This document shows, one piece after another, positions 17,792 through 26,613 of a stretch of 64,000 nt of DNA. The number at the start of each line of letters is the position of its first letter. Position 1 is the first letter of the stretch. This stretch comes from Mycobacterium sp. EPa45 (GTDB taxonomy: Bacteria; Actinomycetota; Actinomycetes; Mycobacteriales; Mycobacteriaceae). The position numbers and the translations under genes are program-made. The notes below the pieces were generated by a model. The model was not told the DNA's origin, did not search any database, and saw only the letters and a program-made list of their open reading frames with translations. The stretch covers positions 2,418,001 through 2,482,000 of the forward strand of contig NZ_CP011773.1 of the NCBI RefSeq assembly GCF_001021385.1, written 5' to 3'.

Positions 17792-19006
17792 GTGACCGAT
17801 CACGTCGATGTCGATTTGCCCACCATGCCGGCCCCGCGAGCACCCCGTTGCCCGCTCGATCCGCCCGCGGAGTTTGCTGCGTGGCGCGACAACCCAGGAC
17901 TGCGACAGGCGATCAATCTGTTCACCGGGCAGCCGGCCTGGGTGGCCAGCCGGTACGAGGACATCCGGGCCGCCGTCACCGATCCGCGGATGAGCGCCAA
18001 CACCCTTCCCGAGTCGGTCAAACCACCCGGTGAAGAAGACGACATGCCGGTGTTCTTCGCGCGCACCGACGATCCTGAACACAATCGGCTGCGGCGGATG
18101 CTTACGATGGACTTCACCGTCCGGCGCGCGAAGGAAATGGCGCCCGATATCCAACAACTCGTCGACGGCTTCCTGGACAAGATGATTGCCGCCGGGCCAC
18201 CCCGCGACCTGGTCCGCGATTTCGCACTGCCTGTGCCGTCGTTGGTGATCTGCCTGCTGCTTGGTGTGCCCTACGAGGACCATGAGTACTTCGAGGAGCA
18301 CAGTGTCGCTGGTCTCGACGTCAAGACCAGCGATGAGCAACGGACCGCGTCGATCATGACGATGATCGGTTACATCACCGAGTTGCTGCAGCGCAAGAAG
18401 GATGAGCCTGGTGATGATCTGTTGTCGCGCTTGATGACTCACAACGTCGCAGACGGTGAGATCAGCGTGATGACGGCCGCGATGACCGGATGGGTGATGC
18501 TGCAGGCCGGTCACGAGACCACGGCGAGCATGATCGCGCTCGGCACGCTGGTCCTGCTGAAGAACCCGGATGCCTTCGCCCGACTGCGGGACAGCGACGA
18601 CCCGACTGTGCGACTCCAGATCATTGATGAGCTGTTGCGGTACCTGACGATCGTGCACAGCGGGCTGGTCGACCGGATCGCGACCGAGGACTTCGAGCTG
18701 GGTGGACAACTGGTTCGCAAGGGCGAACACGTGATGATGAACCTGACCGCAGGCAACTACGATCCGGCGTTCGTCGAGAACCCCGAACGATTTGACATCG
18801 ACCGAAATCCGCGCGGTCACTTAGCCTTCGGCTACGGTGTCCACCAATGCGTCGGCCAGAACCTGGCGCGAACGGAATTGGACATCGCACTGACCACGCT
18901 GGCTCGCCGGCTCCCGACGTTGCGGTTGGCTGTGCCGGAGGACGAGCTGGATTTCATGAACGACCAAGCCATCTGGCGCCTCAAGGAACTCCCGGTCACG
19001 TGGTGA
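17792..19006 (+). CDS. Cytochrome P450
   Basis: 404-residue bacterial class I P450, soluble. The I-helix oxygen-activation motif AGHETT is at 239-244, ExxR (ELLR) at 280-283 and the haem-binding loop FGYGVHQCVG at 346-355 with Cys353 as axial ligand. The GTG at 17792 is preceded by AGAGGGA. The stop overlaps the GTG of a TetR gene, giving a two-gene unit. No ferredoxin or reductase is adjacent, so electrons must come from elsewhere. It is divergent from the terpenoid-block cyclase, so an isoprenoid substrate is possible but unproven. Confidence 0.93.
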   Translation: MTDHVDVDLPTMPAPRAPRCPLDPPAEFAAWRDNPGLRQAINLFTGQPAWVASRYEDIRAAVTDPRMSANTLPESVKPPGEEDDMPVFFARTDDPEHNRLRRMLTMDFTVRRAKEMAPDIQQLVDGFLDKMIAAGPPRDLVRDFALPVPSLVICLLLGVPYEDHEYFEEHSVAGLDVKTSDEQRTASIMTMIGYITELLQRKKDEPGDDLLSRLMTHNVADGEISVMTAAMTGWVMLQAGHETTASMIALGTLVLLKNPDAFARLRDSDDPTVRLQIIDELLRYLTIVHSGLVDRIATEDFELGGQLVRKGEHVMMNLTAGNYDPAFVENPERFDIDRNPRGHLAFGYGVHQCVGQNLARTELDIALTTLARRLPTLRLAVPEDELDFMNDQAIWRLKELPVTW

Positions 19007-19620
19007 CGACAACGCGAGTTCGCGCTGACGCCGCGCGCAACGCCGACCGGATACTGCGGGCGGCCCGCGAGGTCTACGCCGAAGTGGGACCCGACGCACA
19101 CATGGAACTGGTCGCCCGCCGCGCAGGGGTGGGGGAGCGAACGCTTTACCGTAGATTTCCCACCAAGGGTGATCTGGTCCGAGCCGCACTCGACCAGAGC
19201 ATCGCCGAAAACCTCATGCCCGCAATCGAAAAAGCGCGACGGAATAGCGACCCGCTCCTCGGTCTCACCGACCTCATCGAGGCCGCGATCTCATTGGGCG
19301 CCCGCGATCACGCCATCCTGGCCGCAGCGCGAAAAGCCGACGCACTCGATAACGTGTCGGCACGACTGGATGAGGCGCTCTATGAGTTGATGTGCCGCGC
19401 CCAGACGGCCGGGACCGTCCGGGCCGACCTGGTCGCCGATGACCTTCCGCGCGTGATCGCGATGCTCAACAGCGTGTTGTGGACCATGGATCCCGCCGGC
19501 GATGGCTGGCGGCGTTACGTAGGGCTGATGCTCGATGCCATCACGACAACGACACCGCGCCGGCTGTTACCGGCTGTCCCGCTTCGCCTTCCATCGCACA
19601 CCGGGAGTTGGCCGCTGTGA
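19003..19620 (+). CDS. TetR-family regulator
   Basis: 205 residues. A TetR DNA-binding domain covers about residues 5-55 (RNADRILRAAREVYAEVGPD, then VARRAGVGERTLYRRFPTK), with a divergent helical ligand domain. The GTG at 19003 overlaps the P450 stop as GTGA, which decides the start against a much longer open frame inside the P450 gene. It likely controls the P450, with the 17750-17763 palindrome as candidate site. Ligand unknown. Confidence 0.85.
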   Translation: MTTTRVRADAARNADRILRAAREVYAEVGPDAHMELVARRAGVGERTLYRRFPTKGDLVRAALDQSIAENLMPAIEKARRNSDPLLGLTDLIEAAISLGARDHAILAAARKADALDNVSARLDEALYELMCRAQTAGTVRADLVADDLPRVIAMLNSVLWTMDPAGDGWRRYVGLMLDAITTTTPRRLLPAVPLRLPSHTGSWPL

Positions 19621-19657
19621 GCGTATTGCTGCATTCGGCGCGCCTGCGCCGTTCGTC

Positions 19658-20299
19658 TCAGTTCCCACCGGAGGTCGCCGCGCCGATATCCAGGACGCCG
19701 CCGCACTCGGTGTCTTCCACCTCGACCACCGGGTCGTCACGATCATCGAACTCCAGCCGCAGTGCCCGCGACATGATCGCATGCATGACGTACATGGTGG
19801 TGGTGTAGGTGAACTCGAGAATATCCTTGTCGCTGAACACTTCCCGCAGCTGGGCCATCAACTGTTCAGGGACCCGTCCCTGCTGGCCCGCCAGACAGTC
19901 GGCGTAGGCCAACAGCAGTCGCTCGGATTGGTCGAAACAGTCAGCGGTCTGCCACGATGGGATCGCCGCGATCTTCTCCTCCGACAGACCCGCCGAGCGG
20001 CATGCTTTGCAGTGCTGGGAGAACACGAACTGGCTGCCCACCACCCAGCCTGCGCGGATCTGGCCGAGCTCGCGGTGATCGGCCCGGATGCCGACTTCCT
20101 CGCGATACAACCGGAATCCGCGAACGGCATGCCGAAGTGCGGCCGGAGACTGCGCCATCACCGTCCACCAGTCACCGGTTGTGCCGCCGACCGCGCCGGG
20201 CTCGGCGACAGGGTCGCGATCGCCGAACATGAAGTCGTACATCCCGCGGGTGAAGTCGTCGGTGACCTCTGCGCGGGAAACCTGATCGAGTGATGGCAT
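19658..20299 (-). CDS. AhpD-like / carboxymuconolactone decarboxylase-family protein
   Basis: 213 residues, helical. The central block VVGSQFVFSQHCKACRSAGL (about 86-105) has the CxxC-plus-His arrangement (HCKAC) of AhpD-like peroxidase/CMD proteins, where it acts as a redox-active disulphide. The ATG at 20299 (MPSLDQV) is chosen from AGAGGAA upstream. It lies 63 bp downstream of a TetR gene on the same strand, so the two may be co-transcribed. Confidence 0.75.
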   Translation of the reverse strand: MPSLDQVSRAEVTDDFTRGMYDFMFGDRDPVAEPGAVGGTTGDWWTVMAQSPAALRHAVRGFRLYREEVGIRADHRELGQIRAGWVVGSQFVFSQHCKACRSAGLSEEKIAAIPSWQTADCFDQSERLLLAYADCLAGQQGRVPEQLMAQLREVFSDKDILEFTYTTTMYVMHAIMSRALRLEFDDRDDPVVEVEDTECGGVLDIGAATSGGN

Positions 20300-20362
20300 G
20301 TCAGTTCCTCTCTGCGGTGTAGGAAACGCGGACACCGACGCGATTTCGAACAGGCGGTGAAC

Positions 20363-20908
20363 TCAGGGGGCCAGCCCGGAAAAGATCATCTCTGCGAACA
20401 CCTCACCGATCTCGTTCAGCGACCGGCGTCCGCCCGGCACGTACCACTTGTGGATCCAGTTGAACATGCCAAGTATCCCGTGCAGCACGAGCCGCGGATC
20501 CAGGTCGGAGCGGAAGATCTCCTCGCGGATACCTTCCTCGATGATCATGAGCAGCGTGTCTGCGTAGTCCTCGGCGTTGCTGGTGATGCCAGCGGCGTCG
20601 GGGATCCCGGCGATGTGTTGGCTCTCGCTGAACAGCAAGAACATCTCCGGGTACTTTTCCAGGTCTTCGACGTAACAGCGCAATGCGGCGCGCAACTTGG
20701 CGTCAGCCGGTTGTGCGGATTGCAACGCCTCACGGCAGTGACGGGTCATTTCGCGCGCCGGCTCCTCGATGAGCGCGATCAGCAACTCTTCCTTGGTTCC
20801 GACGTAGTAATAGAGCGAGGCACGGTTGATGCCGACTTCGGCGGCCACGTCTTCGAGCCGGGCCCGGGCAAATCCCTCGCGTCGGAAGACGTCGGTGGCG
20901 CCGGCCAA
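20363..20908 (-). CDS. TetR-family regulator, start uncertain
   Basis: TetR repressor. The DNA-binding helix-turn-helix reads LEDVAAEVGINRASLYYYVG, and the C-terminal ligand domain is complete. The given start is TTG at 20908, but this falls inside helix 1. In-frame TetR-like sequence continues upstream (SDNARRRAERRAADRRASNE) to about 20983, with no ATG, GTG or TTG before the TGA at 21038-21040. A GTG reading in another frame at 21024-21026 gives VHDKKGETDPRYTSE before its own stop at the point where the TetR-like reading resumes. Either a rare start codon or a frameshift near 20980-20990 must be invoked. Confidence 0.65.
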   Translation of the reverse strand: MAGATDVFRREGFARARLEDVAAEVGINRASLYYYVGTKEELLIALIEEPAREMTRHCREALQSAQPADAKLRAALRCYVEDLEKYPEMFLLFSESQHIAGIPDAAGITSNAEDYADTLLMIIEEGIREEIFRSDLDPRLVLHGILGMFNWIHKWYVPGGRRSLNEIGEVFAEMIFSGLAP

Positions 20909-21168
20909 GATGCTGCGCCAGCGTTCGTTGGACGCCCGGCGATCTGCTGCGCGACGTTCGGCGCGGCGCCTGGCGTTGTCACTCTGACGTGTAGCGGGGA
21001 TCGGTCTCGCCCTTCTTGTCGTGCACTGCTCGCCGTATCAAAATACGTCATCAGACCTGCGACCTCGCTTATCGGAATTTATCCTGACCCCCTTTCTTGC
21101 CTAAGCCCAGCGACACGATCTGACGTCTTTTCTGGACCGGCGGCCCGGTCGGCCCTACCGTCTTTCCC

Positions 21169-21633
21169 ATGCCGGGAATAGCCGAGATCGCACTGGGAGC
21201 CGCACCGATCGCCGGCGGGGCGCTGTTGGGTGTCGCCGCGGGCAACCTCCGAGGGCCGGATGTCCGCGGCGCGATCAAGGCCGACCTCGAGCTGCTCGAA
21301 AAGCTGCCCGAGGAAAACGTCGAACTGCGTGCCCGGCTGCGTCAAAGCATCAACGAGCGCATCGTCGACCTCATCGATGCCACCGAGAAGAGCCGCGAAC
21401 TGCGCGAGATCGCCGCGTCCTACAAGGGAAACTGGCGCGACATCGTGGTATTCGTCTGCGCCGTGCTGTTCACCATCGTGTGGTGGAACGTCCCGCACAG
21501 CCGGACCAACTGGCTGGTGACGTTCGTCTTCCTGATCGTGTTGTCAGGGCTCGTCGCGGTCTACGCGTCGCGCGGCGTCATCCGTGCGCTGGCCAGCCTG
21601 CGCCGCGCTCGGGACAAGCACTCATCTGGGTAA
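21169..21633 (+). CDS. Hypothetical membrane protein
   Basis: 154 residues. A Gly/Ala-rich hydrophobic N-terminal segment (EIALGAAPIAGGALLGVAAG) precedes a charged helical stretch (about 30-85, coiled-coil-like, rich in Glu/Arg/Leu). Two transmembrane helices follow at about 93-108 (VVFVCAVLFTIVWW) and 115-135 (WLVTFVFLIVLSGLVAVYA). The C-terminus is basic. No family recognised. It converges on the dienelactone hydrolase gene with a 12-bp overlap. Confidence 0.7.
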   Translation: MPGIAEIALGAAPIAGGALLGVAAGNLRGPDVRGAIKADLELLEKLPEENVELRARLRQSINERIVDLIDATEKSRELREIAASYKGNWRDIVVFVCAVLFTIVWWNVPHSRTNWLVTFVFLIVLSGLVAVYASRGVIRALASLRRARDKHSSG

Positions 21634-22362
21634 GTGAGTGGCGAAGAAGTCCTTCATCGCGTCCCAATGGCGTTTCGCGGCGGCCTCGTCGTAGGGAGCG
21701 TTGTCGGGGACGGCGAAGCCGTGGGCGGCTGAGTACCACTCGATGGTGTGCTCGACGCCGGCCGCCGTCAACGCGTCGTCGAGGGTCTTGGCCTGGGCGT
21801 TGGTGAACGAGGCGTCGTCCTGCGCCCCGCCGACGTAGACCGCGGCCTCGATCTGATCGGCGAGCAGATGCGGGCTCCCCGGATCGTCGGAAGCCAACCC
21901 GCCGCCATGAAAGGACATTGCCGCCGCCACTCGTTCGGGCACCCGCCCCGCGACCGTCAGCGAGGTGCGGCCGCCCATGCAGTAGCCGGTGGTGCCGAAC
22001 GTGTCGCCGGTGACCTCTGGCCGGCCGGCCAGGTAGTCGAAAAGCGCTCGTGCGTCCGACGCCATCGCGTCGGGGGTGACACTGCCGATCATCGAGAACA
22101 GCCGCTGGCGCTCGGCCTTGTCGCTGAACACGGTCTCCATGTCGAACGGCGCCCAATCGCCGCTGCGGTAGTACACGTCGGGGACCAGCACCGCGTACCC
22201 CAGGTCGGCCAGCTGGGCGGCCATGTCGACGAACGTCGGGCGGGTACCGCCGGCATCGGGATACATGATCACCCCCGGCCACGGTCCTCGTCCGGCGGGA
22301 ATGGCGAGGGTGACCGGACAGGTCCCATCGGCGGTGGTGACGGTGTCAGAGATGGTCGGCAT
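21622..22362 (-). CDS. Dienelactone hydrolase-family protein (Rv2765-like)
   Basis: 246-residue alpha/beta hydrolase. The nucleophile elbow GYCMGG carries a Cys, the dienelactone-hydrolase form, and the late AHGF block supplies the catalytic His. Members hydrolyse dienelactones or small esters; substrate here unknown. The ATG at 22362 (MPTISDTV) is chosen because homology starts there and it leaves a 43-bp divergent gap to thyA, which must hold both promoters. Confidence 0.88.
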   Translation of the reverse strand: MPTISDTVTTADGTCPVTLAIPAGRGPWPGVIMYPDAGGTRPTFVDMAAQLADLGYAVLVPDVYYRSGDWAPFDMETVFSDKAERQRLFSMIGSVTPDAMASDARALFDYLAGRPEVTGDTFGTTGYCMGGRTSLTVAGRVPERVAAAMSFHGGGLASDDPGSPHLLADQIEAAVYVGGAQDDASFTNAQAKTLDDALTAAGVEHTIEWYSAAHGFAVPDNAPYDEAAAKRHWDAMKDFFATHLPR

Positions 22363-22392
22363 GGCTTCGTTTGTACTCTCTGCCCGCAGACG

Positions 22393-22398
22393 TAAGCT
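22393..22398 (+). promoter_or_regulatory. Candidate -10 element for thyA
   Basis: TAAGCT ends 7 nt before the thyA GTG at 22406, predicting a leaderless or near-leaderless thyA mRNA. No Shine-Dalgarno is visible in the gap. Confidence 0.4.
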
Positions 22399-22405
22399 GA
22401 GCGGC

Positions 22406-23206
22406 GTGCCGATCGCCACGCCGTACGAGGATCTGCTGCGACATGTGCTCGCCCACGGCACGCCGAAATCCGACCGAACCGGCACCGGCACCCGCAGTGT
22501 GTTCGGCCACCAGCTGCGCTACGACCTGTCGGCGGGCTTCCCGTTGATCACCACCAAGAAGGTGCATCTGAAGTCGATCGTCTACGAGCTGCTGTGGTTC
22601 CTGCGCGGCGACTCCAACGTTGCCTGGCTGCAGGAGCACGGTGTCAGTATCTGGGATGAATGGGCCTCTCCCACAGGTGATCTCGGTCCGGTGTACGGCG
22701 TCCAGTGGCGGTCCTGGCCAACCCCGTCGGGTGACCACGTCGACCAGATCAGCGCCGCGCTGAACCTGTTGCGCACCGACCCCGATAGCCGCCGCATCAT
22801 CGTCTCGGCGTGGAACGTCGGCGAGATCCCGCAGATGGCGCTGGCGCCGTGCCACGCGCTGTTCCAGTTCTACGTCGCCGACGGGCGGCTGAGCTGCCAG
22901 CTCTACCAGCGCAGTGCCGACCTGTTCCTCGGGGTGCCGTTCAACATCGCCAGCTACGCGCTGCTGACCCACATGATGGCCGATCAGGCCGGGCTGGACG
23001 TGGGGGAGTTCGTCTGGACCGGCGGGGACTGTCACATCTACGACAACCACGTCGAGCAGGTCACCGAGCAGCTGAGCCGTGATCCGCGTCCGTATCCGGA
23101 ACTCGTTCTGGCACAGCGCGATTCGATCTTTGACTACACCTTCGAAGATGTCGAGATCCGCAACTACGACCCGCACCCGGCGATCAAAGCGCCGGTCGCC
23201 GTATGA
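22406..23206 (+). CDS. thyA: Thymidylate synthase ThyA
   Basis: 266-residue folate-dependent thymidylate synthase making dTMP from dUMP with methylene-THF. The catalytic Cys149 lies in [12 protein letters not shown], and the dUMP-contacting [12 protein letters not shown] and HIYDNH blocks are intact. The GTG at 22406 gives the canonical bacterial length; upstream in-frame codons belong to the divergent hydrolase region. dfrA follows after 55 bp, pairing dTMP synthesis with recycling of the dihydrofolate it produces. A second, flavin-dependent enzyme (thyX) lies 5 kb downstream. Confidence 0.97.
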   Translation: MPIATPYEDLLRHVLAHGTPKSDRTGTGTRSVFGHQLRYDLSAGFPLITTKKVHLKSIVYELLWFLRGDSNVAWLQEHGVSIWDEWASPTGDLGPVYGVQWRSWPTPSGDHVDQISAALNLLRTDPDSRRIIVSAWNVGEIPQMALAPCHALFQFYVADGRLSCQLYQRSADLFLGVPFNIASYALLTHMMADQAGLDVGEFVWTGGDCHIYDNHVEQVTEQLSRDPRPYPELVLAQRDSIFDYTFEDVEIRNYDPHPAIKAPVAV

Positions 23207-23261
23207 CGGCCGCGAGTCGAGGCTGCGCTGCGAGGGACGAGCAGGGCGGAGGAGCGAGCGC

Positions 23262-23741
23262 ATGGGCTGGGGCCTGATCTGGGCGCAGTCGACCTCGGGT
23301 GTCATCGGCCGTGACGGCCGCATTCCGTGGCGCCTTCCCGAGGACTTGGCCCGATTCAAGGACTTGACGATGGGACACACCGTCGTGATGGGCCGGCGTA
23401 CGTGGGAGTCGCTGCCGGGCTCGGTGCGGCCGCTGCCGGGCCGCAAAAATGTCGTACTCACCCGGCAAGCTGATTACATGGCTGACGGAGCGACGGTGGT
23501 GCGCGGGCTGGACGAGGTGCTCGATCCCGATTTGTGGGTGATCGGCGGGTCGGAGGTGTATCACCTGGCCCTGCCTGCGGCGTCGCACTGCGAGGTAACC
23601 GAGGTCGAGATCGACCTGCGCCTCGAGGACGACGACGCGCTGGCCCCGGTACTCGACGAATCGTGGGTGGGCACGTCGGGGGAGTGGCAGACCAGCAGCT
23701 CGGGACTGCGCTACCGGTTCCACCGCTACCTGCGGGCATGA
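23262..23741 (+). CDS. dfrA: Dihydrofolate reductase
   Basis: 159 residues, the length of mycobacterial DHFR. Conserved features are [20 protein letters not shown] (13-32; the trimethoprim-site Asp/Glu region), the NADPH loop [11 protein letters not shown] and the VIGGSEVY strand. It regenerates tetrahydrofolate from the dihydrofolate released by ThyA. GGAGGAGCGAG precedes the ATG at 23262. Its stop overlaps the start of the AlkZ-like gene (ATGA). Confidence 0.96.
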   Translation: MGWGLIWAQSTSGVIGRDGRIPWRLPEDLARFKDLTMGHTVVMGRRTWESLPGSVRPLPGRKNVVLTRQADYMADGATVVRGLDEVLDPDLWVIGGSEVYHLALPAASHCEVTEVEIDLRLEDDDALAPVLDESWVGTSGEWQTSSSGLRYRFHRYLRA

Positions 23742-24946
23742 CGCGGCTGTCGGCCGATCAGGCCCGCCGAGTAGCCATCTCGGCTCAGGGCCTCGCCGAG
23801 CCCAAACCCCGCGGTGCCGTCACCCGCGCGCATCTGCGCCGCCTGATCAATCGAATCCAGGTGCTGCAGCTCGACTCGGTGTCGGTAGCGGTGCGGGCGC
23901 ACTACGCGCCGGTGTTCAGCAGGCTCGGTCCGTATGACCGCGATGTGCTCGACACCGCGGCCTGGAGTCACAGCGCACGGGCGCCGCGGCTGCTCGTCGA
24001 GTACTGGGCGCACGAGGCCGCGCTCATGGCGGTCGAGGACTGGCCGTTGATGCGGTGGCGGATGCGCGAGTACAGCCAGGGCCGCTGGCGCACGGAGGTC
24101 GTCAAGAAGAACCCACGGCTTGCCGAGAAGATCCTCGCCGCCGTCGACGAACTCGGGCCCAGCACCGCGGGCCAGATCGAGGCGCACCTGGAGGGTGAAC
24201 GTGCCCGGCGCAAGGGGCCGTGGTGGGATCGCAGCGAGACGAAGTGGGTGGCCGAGGCGCTCTGGTCGTCGGGAGCGCTCACCACGGCCACCCGGGTCGG
24301 GTTCGCCCGGCACTACGACCTCACCGAGAGGGTGCTGCCGCCCGAGGTGTTCGAGCGTCAGGTCGACGATGCAGAGGCGGTGCGGGAGCTGGTGCTGCGG
24401 GCCGCCGGTGCTCTCGGAGTGGCCACCGAACCCGATCTGCGCGATTACTTCCGGCTGAGTCCCAAGCAGAGCAAGCCCGCGGTCGCTGCGTTGGTGACCT
24501 CCGGTGAGCTCGAGGAGGTCGAGGTCGACGGCTGGTCGGCGCCGGCGTATCTCGCGTCGGGCTTGACGGTCCCCCGGGTAGATCGCGGCACTGCGCTGCT
24601 CTGCCCGTTCGACCCGCTGATCTTCTTTCGCCCGCGGGTCGAGCGGCTGTTCGAATTCCATTACCGCATAGAGATTTACGTCCCTGAGCCCAAGCGCCAG
24701 TTCGGATACTACGTGTGGCCGTTCCTGCTCGACGGGCGGCTCGTCGGCCGCGTCGACCTCAAGGCTGAACGTGCCAATGACGCGCTGAATGTCGTCGGCG
24801 CGTTCACCGAGCCGGGGCAGGACCCGACCGTGGTCGCATCGCGGCTGGCCACCGAACTGCAGGTGATGGCTAAGTGGCTCGGCCTGGGCGCGGTCACCGT
24901 GGGTGACCGCGGTGACCTCGTCGGCGCGTTGCGCAAGGCACTCTAA
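23738..24946 (+). CDS. AlkZ/YcaQ-family winged-helix DNA glycosylase (HTH_42)
   Basis: 402 residues. The fold family (tandem winged helices, PF06224-type) is recognised by the N-terminal [20 protein letters not shown] block. Q44-L45-D46 matches the QxD catalytic motif of E. coli YcaQ-type enzymes that unhook interstrand crosslinks and excise bulky N-alkyl adducts (QxQ is typical of toxin-producer AZL enzymes). C-terminal conserved blocks include [21 protein letters not shown]. It starts in an ATGA overlap with dfrA, forming a thyA-dfrA-glycosylase unit. A DNA-repair role is a family inference. Confidence 0.8.
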   Translation: MTRLSADQARRVAISAQGLAEPKPRGAVTRAHLRRLINRIQVLQLDSVSVAVRAHYAPVFSRLGPYDRDVLDTAAWSHSARAPRLLVEYWAHEAALMAVEDWPLMRWRMREYSQGRWRTEVVKKNPRLAEKILAAVDELGPSTAGQIEAHLEGERARRKGPWWDRSETKWVAEALWSSGALTTATRVGFARHYDLTERVLPPEVFERQVDDAEAVRELVLRAAGALGVATEPDLRDYFRLSPKQSKPAVAALVTSGELEEVEVDGWSAPAYLASGLTVPRVDRGTALLCPFDPLIFFRPRVERLFEFHYRIEIYVPEPKRQFGYYVWPFLLDGRLVGRVDLKAERANDALNVVGAFTEPGQDPTVVASRLATELQVMAKWLGLGAVTVGDRGDLVGALRKAL

Positions 24947-26505
24947 GCGTCGTCAAAGCGTTCGGCCAGGCTCTTCTTGTCGACCTTCTCGCCGGGCAGT
25001 GTCGGGAGGGCGGTGGTGCTGATGTGCCATCGGGTCGGAATTGCGAAGTGCGCCAGCGTATCCGACACATGTGAGCGAAGTTCGTCCACGGTCGGTGCAG
25101 GGTCACCCTGCCGATGGACGATCACCGCCGCGAGTTCCTCGCCGAGGTCGGGGTGCGGCAGCCCGACGGCGGCCACCTCGACCACCGCCGGATGGCTCGA
25201 CAACGCCGCTTCCACCTGGCCACAGCCGATGTTCTCGCCGCCCCGAATGACGATGTCCTTCGCCCGACCGTCGATGAACAGATAGCCGTCCACCAGATGG
25301 CCCAGATCCCCGGTGTGCAGCCATCCCTCGTCGTCGACGGTTCCGTCGTCGATGCCCACGTAACCGTTCATCACTGATGGTGCGCGCGCGAGGATTTCAC
25401 CGACACCGTCGGCGTCGGGGCGGTCGATCGACAGCTCGACGACCGGGTAGGGCCGTCCCACGGTGCCCGGATACTTTTCCAGGTCGCGGCCCGTCGCGGC
25501 GGTCAGGAATCCGCCGGCTTCCGTCATGCCCCAGGTGTTTGCGAGTCCGCGACTGGCGAGATGAGGCAGCCGGACACGCAGCCGGTCCAGCAGTGCGGTC
25601 GGCACGGCCGCCCCGCCGAGCGGAAATGATCGCAGGCTCGACAGGTCGAACGAGTCGAAATCCGGGTGCTCGAGTACCCGGATCGCCATGGTCGGCACGC
25701 CGCCCCAGTTGTGCACGCCTTCGCGTTCGATCAACCCGAGGATCTGGCCGGCGTCGAACCGGCCTTCCGGGATTACCACCCGGCCACCGGTGAGGTAGTT
25801 GGTCAACAGATTCGATAGCCCGCCGACGTGGAACATCGGTGTGCTTGCCAGCGAAACTGTCTGCGGCGCTGCGAGATCGAGTTGATGCGGCAGGCGTCTG
25901 GTCACCGCCAGAATGTTGTGCTGGTTGGCGATGACGGCACGCCGGGACAGCTCGACCGCCTTCGGCAGACCGGAGCTACCCGAGGTGAAGAGGATCGCCG
26001 ACGTCGCATCCGGATCGTCGCTTTCGTAAAAACCGGCGGGAGACACCGGGCCATCGGCAGCGAGTGAGCCGATATCCCTTGCCTTCCTGGGATCAACGCC
26101 GTCGAGCGCGGTGTCGGTCAGGATGAGGCGCGGCTCGAGCAGAGTGATGGCGTGGTCGACTTCGGTGTGCTTCCACCAGCGATTGGCGAGCACCGGCACA
26201 GCGCCGCTGCGCCACGCCGACCAGAGGGCAATCACCCACTGCGGGCTGTTGTACGTGTACAGCATGACCCGGTCGCCGGGCTGAACACCCGCATCTCGCA
26301 ATGCGGCGACTCCAGTGTTCACCGCGGTACTGAAGGCGGCGAACGTCATGCGTCGTTCGCCGTGCACCAAAAAAGTGCGGTCGGCCCAGCGTTTGGATTC
26401 GGCGAACAGGTCCGCGAATGTGCTTGGGCGAGGGGAGTACTGCAAACCCCGGTGACCGGCGTACCCCGAGGCGTCGATATCGCTTCCCCAGCGCACGTCT
26501 GCCAT
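24943..26505 (-). CDS. Acyl-CoA synthetase (AMP-forming, FadD-like)
   Basis: 520-residue ANL-superfamily enzyme activating a carboxylic acid to acyl-AMP and acyl-CoA. Core motifs: ATP loop ILFTSGSSGLPKAVELS, A5 ANTWGMTEAGG, A7 GWLHTGDLG, A8 hinge GRAKDIVIRGGENI, and A10 Lys in LPGEKVDKKSL. The ATG at 26505 is fixed by GAAGGAG. It converges on the glycosylase gene with a 4-bp overlap and is divergent from the diguanylate cyclase. Chain-length specificity not inferable. Confidence 0.9.
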   Translation of the reverse strand: MADVRWGSDIDASGYAGHRGLQYSPRPSTFADLFAESKRWADRTFLVHGERRMTFAAFSTAVNTGVAALRDAGVQPGDRVMLYTYNSPQWVIALWSAWRSGAVPVLANRWWKHTEVDHAITLLEPRLILTDTALDGVDPRKARDIGSLAADGPVSPAGFYESDDPDATSAILFTSGSSGLPKAVELSRRAVIANQHNILAVTRRLPHQLDLAAPQTVSLASTPMFHVGGLSNLLTNYLTGGRVVIPEGRFDAGQILGLIEREGVHNWGGVPTMAIRVLEHPDFDSFDLSSLRSFPLGGAAVPTALLDRLRVRLPHLASRGLANTWGMTEAGGFLTAATGRDLEKYPGTVGRPYPVVELSIDRPDADGVGEILARAPSVMNGYVGIDDGTVDDEGWLHTGDLGHLVDGYLFIDGRAKDIVIRGGENIGCGQVEAALSSHPAVVEVAAVGLPHPDLGEELAAVIVHRQGDPAPTVDELRSHVSDTLAHFAIPTRWHISTTALPTLPGEKVDKKSLAERFDDA

Positions 26506-26613
26506 GTGACTCCTTCTCGGGTTCGACCGGACTGTGTGAAGTTGCCATGACAGCCTGCTGACATCACTACCATCGGTGGCAACCACGATCACAGCACGGG
26601 GGCCCGGGGACAA

